A DNA stretch of 64,000 bases, taken from NCBI GenBank assembly GCA_020736575.1, contig JAGPYM010000006.1, forward strand, positions 992,001-1,056,000, written 5' to 3'. Below are positions 1-9,775 of the stretch, one piece after another. The DNA comes from Thelonectria olida (Eukaryota; Ascomycota; Sordariomycetes; Hypocreales; Nectriaceae). The translations under genes were made by a program, and so were the position numbers. The notes under the pieces were generated by a model. The model had not been told where the DNA came from. It saw only the letters and a program-made list of their open reading frames with translations, and did not search any database. How positions within the stretch are numbered: position 1 is the first letter of the stretch; every line of letters begins with the position of its first letter.

Positions 1-286
1 CGAGGGCTGATCGGCCTGAGTGTTACTCAACCGAGTGCCTTGCTCCGCCTGGTCTGTTAGACGGTTGTGAGTCGCAGGGCGAGGCTGCAAGACATTGCAT
101 CAAGTCCTGTCGATCATCACATGGCTTAGATGTCACCGGCATTTTCAACCGCTCGTGTTGCCAGCAACGGGCCGACTCACGCCGCCTTTCCCGCTTTCCA
201 TTATCATTGTCAAAAATCCCCAAATGTCTATAGACACGACTCTGACGTCGCCAATCTTCTAATCTCGGCAATCGCCCCTGGTTGGC

Positions 287-2881
287 TCACAGCTCATCCT
301 TCACATGGCCCCCATCACTTGGTCCGTCACTTGGCCCGTCACTCGGCAAATCCATCGCCATGACCTTGACCACCAGACTAGTCCAGCCCGTAAAGTGCTG
401 CGTCCGCTGGCCCGCGCCCGTGTCGGGGTTGTACTGCTCCCAAGCAAACCCAGTCTCCTCCCAGCTCTTGTAGATCGTCGTTACAAGGTTCTTGCGGAGT
501 CTCGTGAACAAGTCCCGGGCCTTCGCCTTGTAGGGGCCCTCCTGAGTGGCCAGGTTCTAAATCCAGGTCAGTATATATCGAACGACAAATCAGGGGGCGG
601 GTGAGATAACAGGGGCGAGACTTACCCGGAGCTGAGATACGATCAGGTAGTTGATTGGCATCCACACAGGGCCTCGCCAATAGTTCTCTCCCGTTCCATA
701 GAACTCATCCTTCTTGCTCAGACTACGAATGCCGTGGGGGCTAAAGAGTTCTTCCTCGTCGCCAATGAGGTCCAACATCTTGCCTAGCTTGGGATCGTCG
801 GCCTTCATCAAACCAACCCAGAAAGGAGCCAATGAGGTGTACCCCTTGTGGCACACCAGCTTATGCTCCTCGTACTCATCAATCGTTGCATCACAGTAGC
901 ACTCATGCTCTTCTGACCAGTGCAGGTCGTTCAGGTTGCGCTCAATGGCTGTGAGTGTGGTCTCATACTCAGCCACGTCCTCAGCGTTGCCCAGGGCATC
1001 GGCAATGTTTCGAAGAGACTTGGCCATTAGACCAACCCAGGCCATGAGATCAACATGCAGCTCGCCGGGGTGTGGGGGCTGTGGTCGTGGATAGTCGTCG
1101 AAGCCACTGGTCAGGACGTGAGTTTCAGTCCGGCCTCTCCATCGATACGCCTCTTTTCTCGAGAAGGCATCGCGGTCGTACGACTTGATATCCCCTCGCT
1201 GCGTCTTGCGGAACCAGTCGTACTGCCGGCGAAGGAGGGGGTAGATCTTGCGTAGATAACTTTCACCGAGCTCAATGTTGTCGATGTGAGCTGACTGCAG
1301 GGGGTTGCCACCGGAGAGGGTCTCTCTTGTAGCAGGCTGGCTGCCATTGGCTGCACGGAGGCGCTCCATGAAGCCCTCGATTACGAGGAAAGGGGTAGGG
1401 GGGTTGGCATAGTGGGGATACTGAACCTGGAACTCCTCGGGCACTCTGCTTCGAGCCTCCGGGCCGAGAATCTGCTCTCGGGGGATCCAGCCATCCTCAT
1501 CCATTGTCTTGTACCAGCTGCTGATGATTTCCAGAGTCAAATCAATGTCCCAGTCCATGATCTGGAGAAGGTGGAAACCCTCGTCCCAGAAGAAGCCTCG
1601 GGGAAAGAAGGGTCTCGATGGAACGCTTGTGTAGAGCTCATAAGGTCCTTCCATCTTTTGCTGTTTCCGCGCCCTCGCCGCCGCAGCATCCTCCCAGAAC
1701 CCTTCATCCTCCTCGTCGTACTCGGCCGCATACGATCGATCAATAAGCTGGTGGCCATTGAAGTAGCCAATGCCGCCAAGCAAGTTCGAGAACATGCTCT
1801 TTCCGAGCTTCTTATACTTGTCGGAGGTAAAGGGCTCCTTGAGCTGGAAGACGCTGGAGAAACGTCCATTGAAGAACTCAGAGGTGCCCTTGAGCTCCTC
1901 CGTCACGTCTTCAGACTTGAGCTCCTTGCCAGCCGATGCAGACGAGAAGATGACGTCGAACTCAAATGACCCCTGAAACGTCTTCTGCACCATGTGCACG
2001 TTGCCCTTGCCAGGTTGGTGCCCGATGCGGTACACCTGCCACGGTGGAGGCGGGTTGGATATATCAGCATTCTCTTGGACGTACGTAACGGCTTCCTGAA
2101 GGTGCTTGAACACAACATTCCTGCCCTGCCAAGCAGCTTCACGGGGGACATTGACGCTGAGGATGGTGGTCTTGTCACCATCACGTTCGGTCAGAAACTG
2201 ATGGTTGGTTGTTGGGTGCTCTCCGGTACCCTCTGTGATGACAATTGAGTAGCCGCCCAAGGCCTTGGAATTCCCCTTCAGCGTCACATCGCCTTCAAAG
2301 CCAGATTCGGAGCCTTCGCCCTGAGGCTCGAGCTCACCATCGCCCTCCTGCGCAATGTAGTAGAAGAGCATCGTCTTGGTGTCCTCGGGGGCATCGTCAC
2401 GAATTGTGCCCTTGATTCGAGCAGCCCAGCTGCCACCATGGCTTCCGCCAGGGACCTTGACGAACGAAGTTGTGATGTCGACACCGTTCCCCTCGTCGTG
2501 AATCGTCTGAACACCACCAGTGCGTGCGTCGTACTCGTCCCATCCATACCCGTGGATGTCGTCGCCCTGCTCGCATGTATATCTAAACCCTACATGACTC
2601 AATTAGCTCGCATGCACTCTCTCGCCGTCCTAAATGCACATACCTTTGGAAACATCGTCGTAGTTGTTGACTTTTCCCCACATCAGCCCCGTCCACAGAG
2701 CATTAGGTGTTCGCGGCCGCACGCCAAAGTACAGGTTTGGCTTGTAAGGCCCCCAGAAAAGGCTTGCATTGTTCTGGCGTCCAATTTCGGCAGTCAGAAC
2801 AGAAGACGCATCAGTGTCGTCGGCGGCCGAGGCTCCCAGCGCGAGGACGGCGGCGACCATCCATTGTGCCAGCTTGGCCAT
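287..2881 (-). CDS. cwh41: Mannosyl-oligosaccharide glucosidase (glucosidase I, GH63)
   Basis: Exons 2881-2644, 2589-626 and 556-287 join in frame to 823 codons; the introns (54 and 69 bases) have GTATGT and GTAAGT donors. The family removes the terminal alpha-1,2-glucose from the Glc3Man9GlcNAc2 glycan on new glycoproteins in the ER lumen, the first trimming step of N-glycosylation. Seen: an N-terminal hydrophobic stretch (about residues 8-20, then Ala-Ser-Ala) like a cleavable signal peptide; GH63 blocks FFPRGFFWDEGFHLL (about 410), SGFDDYPRPQPPHPGELHVD (about 573), YWRGPVWMPINYL (about 713) and ETGFAWEQYNPDTG (about 767). The protein ends with a short SDGP repeat and HVKDEL, an ER-retrieval-type tail. 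Yeast Cwh41 is held in the ER by a membrane anchor, so this looks like a soluble, retrieved form (inference). It is divergent from the splicing-factor gene at 3285. Confidence 0.95.
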
Positions 2882-3284
2882 GCTGGCGGGAAAGAGGCTT
2901 CGGCGGTAAAAACGTCGCAGTAGCTTTTAAACAAAATTTAAAAAGCAAAATAGATTTGAGGCAAATGTTGCGACATTGGGGTGTTTCTTTTGCCCGGCTG
3001 GGTTACAGAGAACACGTTGGTCAATAGATGCTCGGTGATGAGATGACGACGGCGGCAAGGCTGAAGCTCCAGGGATCTTGAGCTGCTGGAGTAGAGAGCT
3101 TGAGCCAATGAAACTCGAAGATCGCACACTAGCCACCGCCACCTGGGTGGAGCAGCCACTCCAGCCTCCACACTTTCAAGTCCCTCTTCTCAGCCTCTTC
3201 TTCTCCAGCTAAACAACCGGTTGAAACTCCGTCTTGACTTCCCATTGTTCAACTTCCATCCAACACATCACAACAGCCGCAACC
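2882..3284. promoter_or_regulatory. Divergent intergenic region, glucosidase I / snRNP27
   Basis: About 400 bases separate two outward-facing start codons, so both promoters and leaders must lie here. A short AT-rich patch (about 2925-2965, AAACAAAATTTAAAAAGC) is closest to the glucosidase start, and a pyrimidine-rich leader precedes the plus-strand ATG. I recognise no specific binding site. Confidence 0.5.
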
Positions 3285-4100
3285 ATGGGCGACTCCCGCC
3301 GTCGCAACCGGCCAGACAGCCGTCAAATGTGGGACGACTCAGACAACCGCCGCGACCGCCGCCGTGACCGCCCCGACAGAGATCGTGACAGAGACCAGGA
3401 CCGTCGAGGCTATCGCTCTCGCTCGCGCGACCGCCAGAGGGGAGGAGATCGTCGAGATCGTTCGCGCTCCCCCGACCGTAGACATCGCAATCGCGACGGC
3501 GATAGGCACCGGCATCGCGACCGCAGAGACGGTCCTCGGAACTACGACCACAAAGATCACAGGGACAGCCGCAGGGACGAAGACGATGCGCCTCGAAACC
3601 GTCGTGATTATGACGGACCAGACCGCAGAGGTTCGACTGCTCAATCACGGCCCTATATTTCTCTTTCGGCGACCAGAATGCTGACATCTCACCTAGCAAA
3701 CAACCGTCGTTCCGCTTCGCCGCCGATCCGCTCCCGCAGTCCATCCAACCCAACCCTCCCAACACGCTCCAAGCCCGACGGCAGGGCCGACGGCAGCAAA
3801 AAGCCCGGCCCCCACATGTCCGTCAACGTCGCCTCAAACGATGGTCGGTCCCCGCACCGCGAAGACGAGGACGCGGACATCAAAGACGCCGGCGAAGCAT
3901 CCGACGAAGATGAGCCAGCAGTGGACGACGACATGGCCGCAATGCAAGCTATGATGGGCTTTGGCGGGTTCGGAACCACCAAGAACAAGAAAATCGCCGG
4001 CAACAATGTTGGCGCGGTCAGGAAGGAGAAGAAGTCAGAGTATAGGCAGTACATGAACCGACAGGGCGGCTTCAACCGGCCTCTAAGCCCTTCGAGATAA
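3285..4100 (+). CDS. snrnp27: U4/U6.U5 tri-snRNP 27 kDa-like splicing factor
   Basis: The N-terminal half is an RS/RD-rich low-complexity domain of alternating Arg, Asp, Ser and His. The C-terminus holds the family hallmark: MMGFGGFGTTKNKKIAGNN followed by EYRQYMNRQGGFNRPL, which matches the conserved tail of the human 27 kDa tri-snRNP protein. That family acts in the nucleus in the U4/U6.U5 tri-snRNP and is linked to 5' splice-site handling. The ATG at 3285 lies in a good context (GCAACCATGG) and is preferred over a longer upstream extension. A segment at 3631-3696 (66 bases, GT...CTGACATCTCACCTAG) looks like an intron by branch site and acceptor, but its donor GTTCGA is weak. It is a multiple of three and stop-free, so the protein reads through either way (249 or 271 residues). 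Confidence 0.85.
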   Translation: MGDSRRRNRPDSRQMWDDSDNRRDRRRDRPDRDRDRDQDRRGYRSRSRDRQRGGDRRDRSRSPDRRHRNRDGDRHRHRDRRDGPRNYDHKDHRDSRRDEDDAPRNRRDYDGPDRRGSTAQSRPYISLSATRMLTSHLANNRRSASPPIRSRSPSNPTLPTRSKPDGRADGSKKPGPHMSVNVASNDGRSPHREDEDADIKDAGEASDEDEPAVDDDMAAMQAMMGFGGFGTTKNKKIAGNNVGAVRKEKKSEYRQYMNRQGGFNRPLSPSR

Positions 4101-4603
4101 GATGCTTGGGGAGGTTATTTTATTGGCGTCCGAGCATGATTTGAGGAGTTTGATATCCATGGTTACAAATGGGGAGTTTAAAGGACAATAAGAAAAAGAC
4201 TGTTCAGCCGGAGAGCTTCTGACTAGAACAAGACATTGAATAGAAATTATGCCAACCTCCAAGAAGCCTCACTTCACCTCACTTTCATCGAGGCGAGGAG
4301 CATGTTCATGCAGATAAAATACCAGGTATGATGCGTTATTCCTGTACCTAAGCATATGTACCATGCCAAGTCAAACAACAACCCATCCAGGACTTCCAAA
4401 CCAGCCCGCAGCCCGTTCTAGTTCTCGAAAAGATTTCCCGACCCAGTTGTCTCCTTTCCACAACGCTCCCCCTTTATGATTCCCACTTTATGTGCTGCTT
4501 GATGTAGACATTACGTACGGCGCGTGCGGTTATGTACGGACGCGCTGCCTTCTCCATTCGACACCTGTGCTATGCATTCCCCAACCAAATCAAATCCCCC
4601 GCC
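4101..4603. other. Convergent 3' intergenic region
   Basis: This stretch separates the stop codons of two converging genes and should hold both 3' UTRs. AAGGACAATAAGAAAAAG near 4180-4200 and TTGAATAGAAATTATG near 4240 are A-rich and could serve the plus-strand gene. I see no open frame of note. Confidence 0.4.
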
Positions 4604-7600
4604 TTATTCCTTGTCCTCCTCGCCGTTTGTAGATGCAGTCATTGGTGTTGGTACATCAGATTCCAAAGTAACTCCCCCTTCTGACCTTACCTCCTCTTTG
4701 GCCTCATCCTTGGGCTCTTCCTTGATATCATCAGTATGGTTGGCCTTCTCTCGTCGCCTTCTTCTCAATCTGCGCTCCTCCTCTGCCGTCTGCCTTCTCG
4801 CCTTTCGCATACTTTCTCTCCTCTCCGGATCGTTGTCATCTGCTCCATCACCTCCACGCATGCCTTGCAGCAGAGCAGCAGCTCGGTCTGCAACATCGTC
4901 TCCGCCCTCCCGGGGAGAAGACAAGCCTGGGCTGAGAGCATTGCCGTCTTCGCTGATGGTGGGCTCCTTCTGCAATGTTTGTTCCACCTCGGGGATCTCG
5001 CTGGGCTCTGGGATCTTCTGTCCCGATGCAACACGGACTTGGTGTCTGTCCTTGAGGCGCGCACGACGACGTCGGTCTCTCTGGTCCCGAGCCTGCGGCG
5101 CAGCAGCGCGTAGCTTTTCTAGCAGCGAATCCATGGCGCCGGTATTGGAAGGAGATACCGGACCGCTCTCTGCCATGGCGTTGTTCAACTTCAGCTGCTG
5201 ATGCTTTCGCTTCATCGAAGCCTCGTTGCGTCTCTTCGTTTCTTCCAATTGGACGTTCTTGTCCCGCGATTTCTTCCACTCGCCCAAGAACAGGGCCAAC
5301 TTCGCAAAGAAGTCCCTTCGGGCGTTCTCGTCCTTGTCGTCTTCACCGTAGAAGACCATGATATCTCTGTACGTCTTCATCATCTCATCCAGGTACAGTT
5401 CCATCTGCTCAGCTTTCCTTCTGGCGTCCTTCATACATCGTTGAACAACTTGGCTGACACGATCCTGGGGATGGAACTTCTTGGAATCGCTCAAGTTGCC
5501 CGAGTCAAGCGACATTTGGACGTTCTTGATGTTGTCGATGTATCTCCTTGCATCGGTCTGAAGTTGCTCGATGTTGATTTTCTGCACTGTCATAACGCCA
5601 GCGATGTCGTTCGCAAAGCCTTCCCACTCCGGGTACTGGTTACGAACAATTCGTTCCACGAGATCTGCCAGTGTTGATTCGTTCTTGTCGTCCTTGACCA
5701 TGCCCAGTCTAGCCAAAGAGCTAAGCTTGAAACCGCGGGCCTGCTTGTTGGCGTCGTTCATATAGTTACCGATATCCAAAATGAGACCAAGAACGTTCAT
5801 AAGTGATACAGAGTCGCGCAGAGACTCGGATGCAGTGACCACCAGGCGGATCTTCTCATTGATCTCATCATAGTCGGCCTCGAAACTCTTCGTGAGCGCA
5901 AGTGCTCGCATTCGACTCTTCCAGTAATGGTGCAACTCGAACGCGGTGAAGAGGAAAATCTGATCCTGCCGCGTCAGTTCTTCAGGATCCTGCTCCCGGT
6001 TCTGTTTGTTAGCCTCAGGTCCGGTCCAGTCCTTGCTGTAAGGCGCCATCTGCTTGACAGTGTTGTCTGGAATATTGCACAGATCGTCTTTTTGCAAGAA
6101 GTCCATGACGACGGGGTTGTCCAAGACGTCAACATCGCAGTGAATGATCATTTGTGCAATCTTTTCGACGGAGTGCTGAGAGAACTTGGCAAACGCAATT
6201 TCTAAACAACGTTAGCAGGATAACCAGAGTCGGAATTGCTCGATACTCACCATAAGCCTTCCGTAAGTCAGCAGAAATGATTTGCTTCTTGTCGTCCTTC
6301 TTAGAGCCGCTTCCAACACCAATCTTCTTGATCTCCTTAGCCAGGAACAGCTTCTCGACTTCATCTAAGATGCCCTTGCGGCTAAGTTCCTGATATTTCT
6401 CCTCACGTTCCTCGGCAGAGGGAGTATGAGCAGCCCAGTGGCTGGTCTCAGGAGTATCGACCTTGTCCCAATGGAGAGCCTTGAGCTTTTTCTTAGGCCG
6501 GACAACGGGGAGGCCGATACCCGGAGCAATAAAGGCGGGTTGTTGAGGCAAGAAGTGACCAGATTTTGCGCCGGGTAGAGGAGGGGGAGGCGGTGGTGGC
6601 ATTCCCTTGGCACCAGGTAGTGGCGGTGGAGGTGGAGGGGGAGGAGGTCCACCAGCTGTCAACATGCCCGGCAAAGGCGGAGGAGGTGGCGGTGGTGGAG
6701 GAGCGCCGGGCAACCCTCCCGGGGGTGGAGGAGGAGGCGGAGGCGGAGGTGGAGGAGGAGCGCCGGGCAAACCTCCGGGGGGCATAGGGGGGGAGGCGGA
6801 GGAGGAGGAGGAGGAGGTGCGCCGGTGACTTGGATCTTGGGAGTTTGCCCGTCGCCAGGGGGAGTGATAGGTGACTCGACGCTGGGGTGCGAGGGGCCAG
6901 TGGTGGTGTCGTCGTCAGAATCGCTATCATCGTACTTCTTGACCTTGGACCCAATCTCTCCGATCAAACCAGCCTGTTGTCTAGGGTCCATGATAGGACG
7001 CTTCATCTCTATGATCCTTGGCTTCTCGTAGATGACGCCATCCTCGCCCTCGGTCTCTTCACCCTCCTCGATCGCACTGCCATCCTCTGCGCGACGCTTA
7101 ACAGGCTTTCGAGGAATCTTGGTTGAACGATGAATGCTACCCAGAACACTATTGGTAAAGTCTCGGGGAGGCGTGCCGCCTCCAGGCGGCGTTCCAGGGA
7201 TATCTCCTTCCATTTCCTCTCGCAGGGCTCGCAGGCGATCTGAGGGACCTGCGGCATCTCCCCAAACACGGCCCTCGAGCTTGAATTGAGTCTTCTGTCG
7301 TTCAATTTGCATCTGGAGCCGCTCCATGAGGCGTTCGCGGTCCAAGATGCCCTGCATCCGGGCTGGATCTTCAGTCGTTCCAGGCTTGCCACTGCTCTTG
7401 GCCGCTTTTGAAGCAGCAACGTCCTGGGCGTCTCGAAGCATAAGGTATAGTTCTCGGGTCTCCAACTCGTTGCGTTGAGCCTCCTTGGCGCGCACAGTCT
7501 GTATATTCTCCAATTCTGCCTTGAGTCCCTCAGCCTGTCTCTTCTGGGCTTCGATGAAACGAGCCTGTTCATCAAGCTGTCTCTGCATCTTTGCAACGAG

Positions 7601-9775
7601 TCCATCTGCACCCAGTTCAAGCCTTGCTCGCATCTCATCTCGTTCTGCCATTGCTGCTTCAGCGATCTGCCTTGTCTCCAGCGCCTCATCTTGGGCTTGT
7701 CGGGCTTCCGAGTCTGTATGCAGCTTGTCTAGTAGACTCTGGACCGTAAAGTTCAGACTTTGCTTGAAGTCCATGTTTGGTAGTCGACGATCCATGGCAA
7801 CGTAGCTCAGCATGGAGTCAACGAGCTGGAAGAGGCGTAGGCGCTCCTCGCCATCGTTGGCGCGGAGAAGCAAGAGATGCTGGAGTGCAGAGACGAAATA
7901 ATCCTGTGTTCTGGTTCCAATGAGACGTTGCTGAATAGCGTCGGTAATCTGCAACGGGTCGGTGAGATCTTTTAGGTCTCCTTCTACATTGTCCTTGATG
8001 CTGCTATTCTCCCTCTCCAGCATATCTTCGTAGTCAATTGCCTCGTTGGTGCGGAACCGCTCGATCTGCTTGTCCAGAAGCTCATACTGGAAAGCTTCCA
8101 TTTTGTGCAGAATACGCTTGATGCCACATGCTGTAAATTGAGCCCGGATATGCATTCGTAATTGCAGGTCCTTCTCCGGCTGGTCGACGATCATGTTGAT
8201 GAGGAACAGCGTCGCAACAGCATATTCCATGAGCAAGTTCTCCATACCAATACCGCCTGTTCTGACTTCTTCGCTTGCGCCCACCAGACTGCCCATCTTT
8301 CCACGGCCATCAACGGTAACCTCCACCAAGCGCATCCAAGCATCGAACCGGCCATTCTCCTGAGCCTGGTTTTTTACCTCGTCCAGGGCCTGAATGACCT
8401 TGAGGTGGCCTTCGCTGTTCTCACCCCAGGTACACAGGAAGGTGAGGATTTCGCTGACGAGCTTTCTCGTGGTCAGGCGGGGAGATATGAGAGAGGTGGC
8501 GAGAGCGACCATGACCTTTTGGTGAATGAGAGCATTGTCGGCGCCAAATTTGTTGTTCATAAGAGCCTTGACACATTTGATAATGTCGTACTCCCTATCA
8601 AGATTCTTCTCGCCTCGTGGGTTTTCTGGCGCCGCAGGACCCTGTGCCGTCTTACGGTTGATCTTAAGCAGCAAGGTCATCAGCGCGACTTGACCCTGAC
8701 ACTCGACGAATCTCTTAACCCAGCCGATTTGCTGAGTTCTCAGGTTGACTTCCAAACTTCCCATTCCCTTTGCGTCGAGCCTATCCTCCATGACTCGTCG
8801 CACGTACCATTCAGGAGTTCCCTCCTCGTCGGAGTAGGTGGTGATATCAGGGGCCGCATACTGATTCGGGCGGGCGCTTTGCCTACGCTTCTGCTCGCCT
8901 TGCCACTCGGTAAGTCGGTCCTGATGCAAGAGCATCCACTTCTTCTGGGATGGATATGCCATCATTTGTCTCCGGGCTTGCTCAGGTAGGTTGTGCCATC
9001 CTCGTTTTTGCATGAGCTGGAGGAACATCTGCTCGACCACATTGTCGTCGTCTGGTTTCGGGAAGTGGAAGCCGTCGTGGCCATTGGCACTGGGTCCTGG
9101 AAACTTGGTCATTCGGTGGGACTGCTGATTATTGTAGGTACTCTGAGCGGAGGGACTGGGTTGTCCTAGGATGGATAAGCGGGGTATTTTCACATTGTAA
9201 GGGCCTTGTTTACCTGTGTAGATACTGAGGTTATCAGCAGAGACTCGACCGTTAGAGGTCATATATGTATTTGCTGAGTTTTGGGAACTGCCTCGAGGTG
9301 GGGGTCCCCATTGCTGATACTGAGCCTGTCGGCCAGAAGCCATGGTGGTATTTCCGGGAGCAGGTGATCGTCCTGGAGAGTGTGCGCCAGAAGGAGTGGA
9401 GGGCATATCAAAACTGGGATACTGGTGGAAGTCGGTCCCTTTACTATTAAGGTGGTGCGGGAGGGGTTCGCGCCGCACTGGCATTTGCTCGCCCTTGGGC
9501 AGGTAGTCGACAGGGATCGGAGAGCGGGAGTTATTGTTGACGGCGTCGTAGGGGATTGACGTTATGACTCCGGCCATCATGTTGATGCCTCCGTCGGGGG
9601 AGCCCGAGCGCTCCAGCGAAACATTGGAGGACTCTCGATGATGACGTGAGGAACGGTAACTGGCGGCATCGTCGGGGGGGTATCGGGAATCATCTGTATA
9701 TCGCTTGTCTTTGTGCTTGCTACGCGAGAATAGGGAGCGGCCGCCTGAAGACTGCCTCGACTTGTCTGCAGACAT
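4604..9775 (-). CDS. bni1: Formin (Bni1/SepA type), with an apparent 1-base frame break
   Basis: Formins nucleate and elongate unbranched actin for polarised growth, actin cables and septa, downstream of Rho GTPases. Coding runs 9775-6251 and 6201-4604, around a 49-base intron (GTGAGT...GCTAAC...TTTAG). In order: disordered N-terminus; GTPase-binding/FH3 region from about residue 238 (DDDNVVEQMFLQLMQKRGWH); coiled coil about 690-800; poly-Pro FH1 about 990-1085; FH2 from KLKALHWDK (about 1095) with the family GNYMN motif; DAD at about 1531 (MDSLLEKL, then a basic patch). The ATG at 9775 is the first in-frame ATG although the frame is open further upstream. Coding length is 5,123 bases, one short of a multiple of three: the frame is lost in a C7 run of FH1 (about 6788-6794) and would be kept with C8, giving 1,707 residues. 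A 48-base stop-free stretch near 9168-9215 could be another small intron. Confidence 0.93.
6560..6830 (-). repeat. Poly-proline FH1 low-complexity tract
   Basis: Runs of CCT/CCG/CCC codons encode blocks of 6-13 prolines separated by short Gly/Leu/Ala linkers such as GGLPGA and LPGAK. In formins such blocks bind profilin-actin. The tract contains several C homopolymers, including the C7 run where the reading frame changes, and is a place where both replication slippage and sequencing error are likely. Confidence 0.9.

Noticed and set aside
6780..6800. Programmed -1 ribosomal frameshift in the formin
   Set aside because: The run T-CCC-CCC-C allows only imperfect re-pairing in the P site, and no frameshifting is known for this family; an indel in a homopolymer explains the data better, as the Sec16 case supports.
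8162..8989. 275-codon plus-strand ORF inside the formin
   Set aside because: Antisense shadow of the FH3 region, which has clear family features on the minus strand.
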